Program-made: the position numbers and the translations under genes
Source of the DNA: HK1 sp965215295
GTDB taxonomy: Bacteria > Pseudomonadota > Gammaproteobacteria > HK1
Direction: 5' to 3'
DNA length: 64,000 bases
Assembly: GCA_965215295.1 (NCBI GenBank)
Contig: OZ244045.1
Span: 2,294,001 to 2,358,000 of the forward strand
Notes under the pieces: generated by a model
The model's database searches: none
Told to the model about the DNA's origin: nothing
What the model saw: the letters and a program-made list of their open reading frames with translations, nothing else
In this document: positions 8,438 to 17,531 of the stretch, in pieces
Numbering within the stretch: the stretch's first letter is position 1
Layout of the letters: each line of letters begins with the position of its first letter

Positions 8438-10425
8438 GTCGCCTGCGCTCCGTCGAAGTACCCTTCCTCGATCCTGGTGCTGCCGCTGGCGTCGTCGTAA
8501 GCGAGGCGATAGCTGCGGCCGATGAAGGGCCGGAGTTTCTCCAAGTACGTGCCGACGATCTCCTCGTCCGTGGAAAACAGCAGGACTTGGTGACTGGCGA
8601 AGGGGAAATACCGTTCCACGAGATGTGTGCGGTGTCCGGCATCGAGACGCCCGAGCGGCGTGTCGATGGCGGTCGGCAAGGGCCGCCCGGAGGTCTTCGC
8701 GAGACCCCACAACAAGGCGATCGCCAGCAACTGGCGCTCGCCGGCGGACAGCCTCTCGGCGCTCAACTCGCGTCTGTCCCGCCCATACAGCGTGAGGGCG
8801 AATGTCTCCGGATCGATATCAAGGCAGGTTACGAGAGACGCCTTGCGGAGCAACTGCTGGTAGCTCTCCAGGACAAGCTGCTCGATCTTGCGAATGTGCC
8901 GCGCGATCACGGCCTTGCGGAACGCACCAAGCGTCGTCTGGACGCGCGTCGCGTGCCGGAGGACGCGGGCGCGATCCTGACGCAGGCCCTCCGCTCTCGC
9001 GCCGGCCTCGAGAAGGCGCGAGAGCACCTCTTCACCCCGTTCGACTTCCCGATACAGGCGGTCGATCTCGCTCTCCTTCATCGCGTAGTCGGCCTTGAAG
9101 GTGGCGATGTCGCGGACCAACTCGTCCCTGCGGCGCGCGATTTCGGAAATCGCGTCGCTGGCAGGAACGCCGTCCCGTACCATCCGCACATGGTCTGCCC
9201 GATCCTTTGCCTCCACCCACCCCGTCAGCTCCGAGCTGGCCTTCCGTTCGAGTTCATCAAGCCTGCCGTCCAGTATTCCCCGGAGGTCGCCGCGGACATC
9301 GGGCGACAAATTCAGGACGGTGCTGCTGCTGCCAGCCCTGCGGTGCGCCTCACGATCCGCGTCCAAGTGGGCTACGATGGCTTCGAGGTCGTCGGCGGTG
9401 AGACTCCGGCCACGTATGAATCCCAGCAGTCGCCTGTCACGCTCGTCGAGGATGGCCGACATGTCCCGTGACCGGTGGGTTTCTTCTTCCGCGAGATCGC
9501 GCCTGCGAGCGTCGTCCAGAAGGTCGCGGACCACCAGCAGTGGCAGCTCGCTCGCGGCGAGTTCCCGCAAGCGCGTGGCGCTTTCGTCGAGTACACGCTC
9601 CGCCTCTTCCACATCGCGCTCGATCTCGACCCGCTTCTCATAGAGCTCGCCGCCGAGGTTCCGGTACTTCTCTTCGACCGCGCGGAGGCTGTCGCGAGCC
9701 GGGTCGAGCCGGGCCGTCTTCAGCGCCGCTTGCTCCTGCTTCAGGTCGGAAATCTTCGCGCGCAAGATCTTCAGCGCTGCCTCGGACCTCTCGATCTCGC
9801 CCCGATTCGGGTCGTCCTTGTCTTCTCCTCGCTTCCGTCGCTGGTAGGTCCGCAGGTCTTTCTCCAACTGATCGACAACATCGAGGCCGAGGAGATTGCG
9901 GATCGCTGTTCCGATCAGTTGCATGGAGCTGTCCCGCGCCGCGTAGCCCTGAACCTGCTCACCATCGAAGAGGAACAGGTTGGCGATATTCGGCGGAATA
10001 AGGTCTTCGACTTGGCTGATCCAGTTCTCGGCCAGCGCGGCGTCACGGCGTCGATTCTTGACCACCTCGAAGTGCTCACGGTAGCCGCTGGCGCCCTTGC
10101 GCCACGACCGGTACAGCCGGAAGCGGTCTTCCTTGCCATCGATGGTGTGGCGAAACGCGAGTTCGACGGCAGCCTCGCACGTATCCGAGCCGCGATGGAC
10201 GCTGCGGGACAGATAGTCCTGATAGGACAGTCCGTTCCGGTTGGATATCTTCCCGAACGGCCCGTACAGGCAAAGCTGCACGGCGTCCAGCAGGGTCGTC
10301 TTGCCGTGGCCGTTGAGCCCCCCGAAGAGAATGATCGACCGGTCGGGGTCGGGTGGAGTCAAAGCGACCGTCTGGCGCTCGGCGTAGAGCCCGAAGTTAT
10401 GCAGGACGATCTCGTCGAGGATCAT
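8434..10425 (-). CDS. dndD: DNA sulfur modification ATPase DndD
   Basis: SMC/Rad50-like ATPase of the phosphorothioation machinery, thought to use ATP to open or nick DNA for sulfur insertion. It is 663 aa with Walker A GGLNGHGKTT at about residues 35-43, the family mark LFLFDGEQV near 151-159, a long charged coiled-coil middle, an ABC signature (LSAGERQLL) and Walker B PTAIDTPLGRLD near the C-terminus. The start overlaps the dndC stop (ATGA at 10422-10425), so translation is probably coupled. A second, divergent DndD-like ATPase is encoded at 18020-20020. Confidence 0.93.
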   Translation of the reverse strand: MILDEIVLHNFGLYAERQTVALTPPDPDRSIILFGGLNGHGKTTLLDAVQLCLYGPFGKISNRNGLSYQDYLSRSVHRGSDTCEAAVELAFRHTIDGKEDRFRLYRSWRKGASGYREHFEVVKNRRRDAALAENWISQVEDLIPPNIANLFLFDGEQVQGYAARDSSMQLIGTAIRNLLGLDVVDQLEKDLRTYQRRKRGEDKDDPNRGEIERSEAALKILRAKISDLKQEQAALKTARLDPARDSLRAVEEKYRNLGGELYEKRVEIERDVEEAERVLDESATRLRELAASELPLLVVRDLLDDARRRDLAEEETHRSRDMSAILDERDRRLLGFIRGRSLTADDLEAIVAHLDADREAHRRAGSSSTVLNLSPDVRGDLRGILDGRLDELERKASSELTGWVEAKDRADHVRMVRDGVPASDAISEIARRRDELVRDIATFKADYAMKESEIDRLYREVERGEEVLSRLLEAGARAEGLRQDRARVLRHATRVQTTLGAFRKAVIARHIRKIEQLVLESYQQLLRKASLVTCLDIDPETFALTLYGRDRRELSAERLSAGERQLLAIALLWGLAKTSGRPLPTAIDTPLGRLDAGHRTHLVERYFPFASHQVLLFSTDEEIVGTYLEKLRPFIGRSYRLAYDDASGSTRIEEGYFDGAQAT

Positions 10426-11975
10426 GACCTGACGGCCGCCGCCTCGTCAGTCGGGGGAAGGTCGAGCATCGTCTGGATCATGGGATCGTTCCCTCGGGAC
10501 GCCCGCTCGCGTGCGTCCTCGATCGCCTTGCGCCGGGACAGCGCCCGCTCGGTGGCGTCTTCCTCGTTCTCGTAGAAGTGGCGGTGGAATGCCTGGTCTA
10601 TCGCCTCGAAGAGTCCGGAGCGGCGCAACATGGACTTGTACTTCTTCTCGACCGACAGGAGCTCCCGCGTCAACTGGTAGTGGAGCTCGTCCCCGTCGCA
10701 GACCTCCCGGAGGGCCTCCATCTCGTCGGCGCCGAAGATGCGGTTGTCGTCCAGGCTGCGACCCGGATAGGGCTCGCCCACCGCCTCCTCGTAGATGCGG
10801 GGCAGGCAGTCCTCGATCTCGTGCTTCTCGACGACCCAGATGCGGCGGATCTCCTCGATCTCCCTGCAGCCGATCAGCTCGATGTCGTGGACCTCGGCGG
10901 GGCCGTGCTCCCTGATGTAGCGCTGGGCGCGAAGGACCTTGCGAAGCCAGTCCGCACGGACCTCCTGCTTGTAGGGTCCCGGGATGGGGCGGCCACGGAA
11001 CAACTGGACGGCGCCGCTCATACGCCGGAAGTCGCGCAGGTGCCGGTCGGCGTCGGGGGTGTTGGGCGGATCGAGCTCGTTGCGGAGCTCGAGGAGCGGC
11101 AGCATCCACTCCTTCTCTTCGTCGTTCTGGATCATGGCCTGCATCGACTTGTCCTTCTCGACGAGCGTGCAGACCCAGCAACCGAAGCGGCTGTCGCCGC
11201 AACTTGGAGTCGTCGTGTCCACGACCAGCGGGCACTCGCCGTCGGCGGACGCGCCCTGGTACATGGTCAGGAGATCCTTGTTCCTGTACCCCCACGGGTT
11301 GGCGACCTGCATGAGGAATAGCCACACGTCGTCATTGCTCCAGTCCTCGAGCGGCGTGTAGACGAAGGAGTTGGGCAGGCTGCCGTTGGGACTCAGCTTC
11401 TCGCGGATTCGCCTGCGCTCGAACTTCTCCATGACCAGCGCCCGCTTCCGGCTTTCCGCCTTGCGGGAGCCGAGGACCAGGATCGTCTCGCCGTGATTCT
11501 GGACGACAGAGCTTATGAAACGGGTGGACGGCAGGATTTTGAGGCGTTCGGTACACCAGCGGAACTTGGGCCGGGGGGCGGGGTAGCCGCGGCCGATGAG
11601 GTTCACCCAGAAAGTGTTTTCGGGTTCAGGCGTCAGACGGTGGGCCGTGAGGGGAAGCCCTTGCTCGACTGCGGCGGCCTCCATCTTCTCGAGCGACTTC
11701 GAGACCCAGAGTGCGACGATGGGATTTTCGACCAGGGTGTCGGTGCTGATGACGTGGACGGGCTTGGTCAGCCTGTCCTTCGGGAGCGCCGACAGCGCGA
11801 GCCACACCAACTGGAGGGCTGCGGTCGAGTCCTTGCCGCCGCTGTAGCCGACCACCCACGGGATCTGGTCGCTCTCGTAGAGCGCGACTACCTCGTCCAG
11901 CAACCGGTCGACGGTCTGCTTGAAGCCTAGCCGCTCGAAGGCCGATGCCGCCCTGCGGATCTCAGATCCCGTCAT
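10422..11975 (-). CDS. dndC: DNA phosphorothioation sulfurtransferase DndC
   Basis: PAPS-reductase/ATP-pyrophosphatase-fold enzyme that activates DNA and transfers sulfur received from the cysteine desulfurase. From ATG 11975 (GGGAGGGA just upstream) it is 517 aa. The PP-loop SGGKDS lies at 45-50. Cysteines 141 (RWCTERLK), 259, 266 and 269 (PSCGDSRFGCWVC) match the four-cysteine iron-sulfur site known in DndC. The start overlaps the end of dndB by 14 bases and the stop overlaps dndD, typical of the dndBCDE operon. Confidence 0.95.
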   Translation of the reverse strand: MTGSEIRRAASAFERLGFKQTVDRLLDEVVALYESDQIPWVVGYSGGKDSTAALQLVWLALSALPKDRLTKPVHVISTDTLVENPIVALWVSKSLEKMEAAAVEQGLPLTAHRLTPEPENTFWVNLIGRGYPAPRPKFRWCTERLKILPSTRFISSVVQNHGETILVLGSRKAESRKRALVMEKFERRRIREKLSPNGSLPNSFVYTPLEDWSNDDVWLFLMQVANPWGYRNKDLLTMYQGASADGECPLVVDTTTPSCGDSRFGCWVCTLVEKDKSMQAMIQNDEEKEWMLPLLELRNELDPPNTPDADRHLRDFRRMSGAVQLFRGRPIPGPYKQEVRADWLRKVLRAQRYIREHGPAEVHDIELIGCREIEEIRRIWVVEKHEIEDCLPRIYEEAVGEPYPGRSLDDNRIFGADEMEALREVCDGDELHYQLTRELLSVEKKYKSMLRRSGLFEAIDQAFHRHFYENEEDATERALSRRKAIEDARERASRGNDPMIQTMLDLPPTDEAAAVRS

Positions 11976-13047
11976 GATGGTCCCTCCCGAAGGCGTCCTC
12001 GATCCGCTGCTCGTCGGGAGACAGCGACAGCCCAAGGTGGGCCTTTATGGCGTTCGCCGTCAGCGTGACGTTGTTCTGGGACTTCCGGAGCCTGCCGGCC
12101 AGCAACGCACGGCCTTCCCACAGCTCCGCATTGTCGCGTCTCCAGTCGATGCCTGCGATCCTCCCGAGCTTCTTCAGCCAGTCCCGGGGATGCCGTCGAA
12201 TGAGGGCGTTGCCGGCGCGGGCCAACGCCTGCAGGACGACGCCGTGCGTGTGGATGTAGTCGGTCCTGACCTCGCCCGCCGTAGCCTTTCCCGCCCGGAC
12301 GAGTTCCCATTCCACGATGTGCCGGGCAACCTCCTCCCAGAAGGTGAGCGCGAGCTCGGCCGCCTCCTTGGGGTCATCGAGATCGAAGTCCTTCACGAAT
12401 TCGGCAGTCGCATTGTAGATCGCGCTCAGTGTGAACAGCCGCCTTGAGCGCCGGGAGAGGGTGGTCTTCTCGATCTCCACGAGACCACCGAAGACTGGCG
12501 ATCGCTTGATGAGCGTCTTGGCGAGCTCCACGGTCTCGTCGCGGTGGTCATAGAGGAGGCCGAGTGACTTGGAGGGGCGCACGGCATAGCGGTTGAGATC
12601 AGCGAACATCTGCTGGCAACGCTCCAGCCCCACATCGCGGAAGAAGACGATGGCGATGGTCTCCTCGCCGATCTCGGGCCGGTGCTCCAAGGCCATCTCG
12701 ATGGCGGCGCGCCGGTGCTGACCGTCGTTGATGACGAAGCGGGCGGCCATCGGGACGTGGAGGAGCCCAATCCGGTCGGCTCGCTCCTCGAAGACGACCT
12801 CGCCGTCGATGGACGCAGTCAGGGCGGAGAAGACGTAGTCGTCGGGGTTTTCGGATATGTAGCGAGACATCTCCGGGATGCGGGCCTTGTTGAGGTGCCG
12901 TTGCGCGCGGAGCTCGGGAGCCACTTCCTCGCCATCGAAGATGAACAGTCGCGGGATGAGCCGGAGGGGGCACATGGAGGCGTAGTATTCCCTCCGGGCC
13001 TGTATGCCACGTATGGCCGGAAAGACGTACTTGAAGTCGGCTGTCAT
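11962..13047 (-). CDS. dndB: DNA sulfur modification protein DndB (DGQHR domain)
   Basis: First gene of the dndBCDE operon. DndB is reported in other bacteria as a regulator and modulator of phosphorothioation, not essential for it. The 361-aa product has the signature DGQHR at residues 108-112 (FVINDGQHRRAAI) and a preceding LFIFDGEEV. ATG 13047 is chosen because AAGGA lies 7-8 bases upstream; an ATG 12 codons earlier falls inside the palindromic operator region. An inverted repeat and a promoter lie directly upstream, fitting autoregulation. A distant DGQHR paralogue of 553 aa is encoded at 15570-17231. Confidence 0.92.
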   Translation of the reverse strand: MTADFKYVFPAIRGIQARREYYASMCPLRLIPRLFIFDGEEVAPELRAQRHLNKARIPEMSRYISENPDDYVFSALTASIDGEVVFEERADRIGLLHVPMAARFVINDGQHRRAAIEMALEHRPEIGEETIAIVFFRDVGLERCQQMFADLNRYAVRPSKSLGLLYDHRDETVELAKTLIKRSPVFGGLVEIEKTTLSRRSRRLFTLSAIYNATAEFVKDFDLDDPKEAAELALTFWEEVARHIVEWELVRAGKATAGEVRTDYIHTHGVVLQALARAGNALIRRHPRDWLKKLGRIAGIDWRRDNAELWEGRALLAGRLRKSQNNVTLTANAIKAHLGLSLSPDEQRIEDAFGRDHHDGI

Positions 13048-13062
13048 CGAGCGATCCTTGTT

Positions 13063-13111
13063 TGTTTGCTTTGATGCAAACATACAAACATACTATGCGA
13101 ACACCTGTCAA
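13063..13111 (-). promoter_or_regulatory. dndB promoter and palindromic operator in the dndA-dndB divergent region
   Basis: Read leftward, a perfect TTGACA (-35, 13106-13111) is followed after 18 bases by TTGTAT (-10, 13082-13087). A perfect 7-bp inverted repeat TGTTTGC/GCAAACA with a 6-base spacer (13063-13082) lies immediately downstream, where a repressor would block initiation, and further ACAAACA copies flank it. This is the only AT-rich patch in the gap. DndB or an unknown regulator may bind it. The 280-base leader toward dndA (13112-13390) shows no gene. Confidence 0.55.
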
Positions 13112-13390
13112 CAGCAGCCGTGGCGCGGGCCGGGAAGCGCCGGCTGCGGGGTCACGGGCGCTCCGGGCGGGCGGGGCGGATTCGCGAAGGAGCGTTTCGG
13201 GCAGCCGAAGACGCCGCCGGGATGTACGCTCCATCGGTACGGCATTCGCCCGTGAGAACGAGCCGCGAGTCGGATACCGCACTCGCTTGCCGCGAGGCGG
13301 GTTCGATTGCAGGCGGCGGGGACGAGGTGCTACAGGGTCGCCTGCGTTGCCGGCCAAGGCCACGCGGACGGGCCGGGAGAGGAGGCAACC

Positions 13391-14560
13391 ATGAACCATG
13401 TCGTCGTGTCCGCTCGCGTCGAGACCACCGGCCCGATCTATCTCGATTGCAACGCCACAACGCCGATCGAACCGGTGGTGCTCGAAGAGATGAACCGGTT
13501 CTGGACCGAAGGGCTGGGCAACGCCGGCAGCAGAACCCACGAATACGGGCTACGGGCCAAGAAGGCCGTTCAGAAGGCGCGCGAACAGGTGGCTTCCGTC
13601 GTACGGGCCGAGCCCGAGGATGTGCTGTTTACGAGCGGCGCGACGGAAAGCAACAACATTGCCATCCTGGGTCTTGCGGCTTACGCGGCCGAGTCGGGCC
13701 GCCGCCATGTGGTCTCGACAGAAATAGAGCACAAGGCGGTCCTGGAGCCGCTGGAAGAGCTCGAGAGGCGCGGCTTCGAGGTCACGCTTGTTCGCCCCGA
13801 CGAGTCGGGGGCGGTAACGGCGGACGCGGTGGGCGATGCGCTACGGCGGGATACCGCGCTGGTCTCGGTCATGCACGTCAACAACGAGACCGGCGTCCTC
13901 CAACCGATCGAGGAGGTCGCGGCCGTCCTCGGAGACCACCCCGCCTATTTCCACGTCGACGCCGCACAGGGGTTCGGCAAGGAGTTCGAGGCGCTTCGCA
14001 ACGGTCGCATCGACATGATCGGCATCAGCTCCCACAAAGTCTTCGGACCTGTCGGTGTCGGGAGTCTGATCGTCCGTCGCCGCGGTTTCCGAAGGGTGCC
14101 CCTGAAACCCATCACCTTCGGCGGGGGACAGGAGCGCGGGTTACGGCATGGGACGCTGCCGGTTCCACTCATCGCCGGGATGGGGTTTGCCGCGGAAATC
14201 GCCCTGCGGGACCACGCAGTCCGGCGCGAGCGGTGCCTGGAGATCCGGGCCGCCGCCCTTGCCGCGCTCGCCACTCTCGGAGTCCGCCTGAACGGCGCCC
14301 CGGAGTGCGTCTTGCCACACGTGTTGAATTTTTCGGTGGAGGGAGTGGACGCAGAGGCACTCATGGTGGCGCTCAAGGACCTGATCGCGGTCTCGAACGG
14401 CTCGGCCTGCACGTCGCAAAGCTACGAGCCGAGCCATGTCCTGACCGCGATGGGACTCACCGACGCGGAGGTCGCGGGCGCCGTCCGGATGTCCTGGTGC
14501 CATATGACGCCCGACGTCGATTGGCCGGCAGTCGCCAGCCGCATTGCGTCCATCGCCTGA
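13391..14560 (+). CDS. dndA: Cysteine desulfurase DndA (IscS/NifS-like)
   Basis: PLP enzyme that takes sulfur from cysteine and hands it to DndC. ATG 13391 follows GAGGAGG and gives 389 aa. Visible are the PLP lysine K216 in SSHKVFGP, the HVDAAQ segment near 188-193 and the sulfur-carrying cysteine C340 in SNGSACTSQ. It is divergent from dndBCDE, the classic arrangement of this locus. It is followed by a convergent unrelated operon. A housekeeping IscS is possible in principle, but position and the absence of isc genes favour DndA. Confidence 0.92.
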   Translation: MNHVVVSARVETTGPIYLDCNATTPIEPVVLEEMNRFWTEGLGNAGSRTHEYGLRAKKAVQKAREQVASVVRAEPEDVLFTSGATESNNIAILGLAAYAAESGRRHVVSTEIEHKAVLEPLEELERRGFEVTLVRPDESGAVTADAVGDALRRDTALVSVMHVNNETGVLQPIEEVAAVLGDHPAYFHVDAAQGFGKEFEALRNGRIDMIGISSHKVFGPVGVGSLIVRRRGFRRVPLKPITFGGGQERGLRHGTLPVPLIAGMGFAAEIALRDHAVRRERCLEIRAAALAALATLGVRLNGAPECVLPHVLNFSVEGVDAEALMVALKDLIAVSNGSACTSQSYEPSHVLTAMGLTDAEVAGAVRMSWCHMTPDVDWPAVASRIASIA

Positions 14561-14577
14561 CTCGTGTCCAGCTCCGG

Positions 14578-14596
14578 CCCGGCCGACCGCGCCGGG
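14578..14596. terminator. Hairpin between convergent dndA and RelA/SpoT-like gene
   Basis: CCCGGC (14578-14583) and GCCGGG (14591-14596) form a 6-bp GC stem with a 7-base loop in the 44-base gap between two convergent genes. There is no clear T-run on either strand, so it is only a possible bidirectional terminator. Confidence 0.3.
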
Positions 14597-14604
14597 ATGC
14601 CGGA

Positions 14605-15579
14605 TCAGGCTCCCCCGGGCATCCAGTCCTCCGGGTCGAGGGACTGGCCCCGGACGAAATTCGGATGGGTCCGGATCAGTACGTCCTTCAGATTGCTGCT
14701 GTCGGTGACGCCGACGAGGAGCAGGGCATGAAGGCCCCGCTGGGACTCGTGATAGCGAAGGCGCCTGACCGCCCCGGCGATGTCGGTTCCGCAGGGGTGG
14801 AAACCATACCGGTCGGCGGGCGGATCGACCCACGCGACGGCCAGATTGTAGGGATCGACGAACGGCGGTAGCCGCTGCTGCGATTCTCCCTGGTGCGCCT
14901 CCTCCCAGCAGGCGACCGCCCGCGAGCGGCCGATCAGAGTCCGCTTCACGTCTTCGACGGTCTCTTGGTCGGTGCGCTCTCTGTTCGTGAATCCTTCCTT
15001 GGCCTGTTCCCCGTGGCTTTCGCACCAGCATGCCCAGAGGTGCTGGTACCAAGTTCGGATCTGGATCTCGAAACGCACCGTCACATGTCTATCGAGTAGC
15101 GGTTGCTGGAACCTCGCAATCCCGTGAATCGCACGGTATCCGACGCCGACCCCGTGACTATTCTCAATGTAGTTCTTCATCTTGGCCGGCACGTTGCTGG
15201 CGACCTGATGCCCGAAGGCCACGGCCTCATCGAGGGACTCGCAAACAACTCGGAATCCAATGATGTCGTCCATCTCGTTGACTGGCATGGACTGATCCGG
15301 GTGTCGCCTCATTTTCCGGTGCGTGCTTCCGAGGCGCTTCAGCCTCGCGCTGACGAGGACCCGGTCAGGCAGGCTGGCTCTCCGTAGCAGGGACAGGCTC
15401 GTCCGGATACAGGCGAGCCTGTATTGTCGGTAGGAGTCCAGGATCGAGCGCGCCTCGATATTGCCGGAATCCTCGCAGAACGCCTTGCTGGCGCGACGGA
15501 TATCGCCCATGCTTCCGAAGCGAAGGTTCTCCGACTTTGGACACTCCGTAGTGGACGCAACGTGCATGACTATTGCCAT
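14605..15579 (-). CDS. RelA/SpoT-type nucleotide pyrophosphokinase domain protein (single synthetase domain)
   Basis: Predicted to transfer pyrophosphate from ATP to a nucleotide or related acceptor, as in small alarmone synthetases and toxic RelA/SpoT homologues. The 324-aa product shows the synthetase motifs in order: ARLKRLGSTHRKM (ATP-binding, about 78-90), DIIGFR at 105-110 with the metal aspartate, GYRAIH at 147-152, and EIQIRTWYQHLWA from 171 with the catalytic glutamate. No HD hydrolase, TGS or ACT domain is visible, so no self-reversal is expected; residues after about 190 are unrecognised. It overlaps the DGQHR gene by 10 bases and is the last gene of the second operon, which implies a role as effector or signal generator in defence. 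The start could also be ATG 15567. Confidence 0.82.
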   Translation of the reverse strand: MAIVMHVASTTECPKSENLRFGSMGDIRRASKAFCEDSGNIEARSILDSYRQYRLACIRTSLSLLRRASLPDRVLVSARLKRLGSTHRKMRRHPDQSMPVNEMDDIIGFRVVCESLDEAVAFGHQVASNVPAKMKNYIENSHGVGVGYRAIHGIARFQQPLLDRHVTVRFEIQIRTWYQHLWACWCESHGEQAKEGFTNRERTDQETVEDVKRTLIGRSRAVACWEEAHQGESQQRLPPFVDPYNLAVAWVDPPADRYGFHPCGTDIAGAVRRLRYHESQRGLHALLLVGVTDSSNLKDVLIRTHPNFVRGQSLDPEDWMPGGA

Positions 15580-17231
15580 GGATCGGGAAGAGAGAATTCG
15601 GCTTCCGTCTTTAGCTCGTCCGACAAATTCCGCGCCATCGGCTCGCCGGAGTCCTCCCCGCCTATCCTCGCTTCGAAGAAGTCCTTACGGAGCTTGTTCA
15701 GGCGCTGCTCGTCGTCGAAACCGCCGCCGAGGAGATAGGTCATCATCTCGACGCACAGATCTTCGTACTTCTTTTGACGACGCACCTTCTCGAATACTGG
15801 ATCGCACAGGACTCCGAACCATGGCGCTTTCCTGTTCGTGAGATCAAGTTCGCCCGATTCTTCACGGATAGCCAGAGTCGCCATCAGATTTTTCAGATCG
15901 ACTCCCTTGTCCCTCTGAAGACGAGCGGTGGTCCGCGCCAGTGCTGTCTGCGCAATAGGCCGGAACAAGATATTTCCGCCATTGCCGCTTCGGAGTTCAG
16001 CCGGCGACTTGCCTTCCTTGGCATCTGAAGAGAAGTACAAGATCATACTTTGGTGAGATGGTAGCGTCGACAGCGCACTGAAGTACATGAATAACTGCGC
16101 CAGACCTTTCTCGATCTCGTCATCGGTGGGACGGAGAAGTCCGATGCTTCGCCTCCCTCTCAGATCAAGCACGGTGTCCTTCCACTCGATGAACTCGGAC
16201 TTTTCTCCCAAATAGGCTCGTGCGATAGACACAAGTGCATTCAAGATTGTATAGTTCTGGGATTTCTCCGAGATCTGATTACTCTTGGTGTCGACATTCA
16301 ATTCGTGAGGTTTTCCCTTGAACAACGGGTGCTTGGTCATGACCGTCCGTGCCACGATCCTGAAGGCGTCGTTTTCCTCAAGCAGTGTAAGCTCACCCTT
16401 CTCCAGTCTTTTCGCGTTCTCGTTCACATCGACGAACACGTTCCGTAGGCGCGATACGGATTCCCTGAAGGTCTCCCGGTCCTGCACGGCGGGAATGATC
16501 TCGACTCCCATTACCTCTTCCATAGCGCCCTGGAGCTTGTTGAAGGCAAGGCCCCGTTCCTCAAAATATCCCTCGATCTCATCCCGGGTCACGTCCTTGC
16601 CAGCAATAGTCGTCCCGTCCTTTTTCTTGGAGCTCAGGCGACCATTATCCAATAGATCCTTCAATCCCTTGATAGCCATGAGACGGTGCTGGCCGTCGAG
16701 TGCGAAGTATTGTGTATTGACGACGTCCAAGTCCACTACACAGGCCTTCGTGTCGAGGTTCTCGACGTTGAGGGAATTTGCTCTGGCGCGCCCGTGCGAA
16801 TCCCACATGTCGTGGGCCTCGTCATATACCCATTCCTGATAGGCGACGAGCAGGAGCGGGGGGAATTTGTGATGCTCTCTGGTGGCCAGATACATCGCCA
16901 TCGGTAGCTGCCGCGTGTAGTCGGGTGCCCGCTGTTGAAGGTATTCGGCGGTCAGGTCGTTAATGTTGATCGCCTTCGAGTCCTTGCGCTGGTGCGCCTT
17001 GAAGATGGGAAGGTCGCGAGCAAAATAGACGTTCGCAGCAATCCAGCCGAGAGACACCGAGACAAGATAGGATTTACTCGTTCCCATTCTCGTCGGCAGG
17101 GCGATATGATGGCCTTCCCTGTCCCTTTGCCAGTCCAACAGAAGACGCAATGCCTCCTTGTAGTTAATTTCCCTTTCCAGCAGTTCTTCAGAAGTCTGGC
17201 GGACTTCATCCACATCGACATCACCACTCAT
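15570..17231 (-). CDS. Long DGQHR-domain protein (DndB-like paralogue)
   Basis: The 553-aa protein carries YFALDGQHRLMAIKGL with DGQHR at 179-183, the signature of the DndB/DGQHR superfamily, which is tied to DNA modification systems. It is about 190 residues longer than DndB. A preceding segment (LPMAMYLATREHHKFPPLLLV) resembles the ParB-like fold around this signature, and the C-terminal half is unrecognised. GGAG lies 8 bases before ATG 17231. The gene is visibly AT-richer than the flanking chromosome. It sits between a 162-aa unknown and the RelA/SpoT-like gene in one operon. It may sense or restrict phosphorothioate or other modified DNA; this is inference. Confidence 0.78.
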   Translation of the reverse strand: MSGDVDVDEVRQTSEELLEREINYKEALRLLLDWQRDREGHHIALPTRMGTSKSYLVSVSLGWIAANVYFARDLPIFKAHQRKDSKAININDLTAEYLQQRAPDYTRQLPMAMYLATREHHKFPPLLLVAYQEWVYDEAHDMWDSHGRARANSLNVENLDTKACVVDLDVVNTQYFALDGQHRLMAIKGLKDLLDNGRLSSKKKDGTTIAGKDVTRDEIEGYFEERGLAFNKLQGAMEEVMGVEIIPAVQDRETFRESVSRLRNVFVDVNENAKRLEKGELTLLEENDAFRIVARTVMTKHPLFKGKPHELNVDTKSNQISEKSQNYTILNALVSIARAYLGEKSEFIEWKDTVLDLRGRRSIGLLRPTDDEIEKGLAQLFMYFSALSTLPSHQSMILYFSSDAKEGKSPAELRSGNGGNILFRPIAQTALARTTARLQRDKGVDLKNLMATLAIREESGELDLTNRKAPWFGVLCDPVFEKVRRQKKYEDLCVEMMTYLLGGGFDDEQRLNKLRKDFFEARIGGEDSGEPMARNLSDELKTEAEFSLPDPWQ

Positions 17232-17531
17232 TGCAGGATCTCCGATTTTTCATGGAAGCTGCGGCGTTCCGATCGACGGCTTGGGTTCGTCTTCGCAGCG
17301 AACCGGCGGGACTCGCTGCTTGCGGCCACGGGGCGACCCACCTGTCGTCGCTGATAGCCAGGATTGGTTGATGCCGGGCTGTCCAGATAGCGGGTCGGGT
17401 TCGGCATGGCCCACGCGATGTCGGACGTGCCAATGTACCCACGTTACCGGAAACGCCTCAAGTCCGAGTACATGCGCCGACTCTTGGACATCGCATCCGG
17501 CGTTGCGCGAAGCATCCACCGGCTGGACTCC
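17232..17531. other. 300-base gap inside the second operon
   Basis: This gap lies between the 162-aa unknown and the DGQHR gene, both leftward. A leftward frame of 89 codons (17250-17519) is open but has proline/arginine-rich, unconvincing composition and no recognisable motif. It may hold an internal promoter for the last two genes. I see nothing I can assign. Confidence 0.35.

Noticed and set aside
17250..17519. 89-codon leftward frame in the second operon
   Set aside because: Position is suggestive but composition is unconvincing and no ribosome site or homology is visible.
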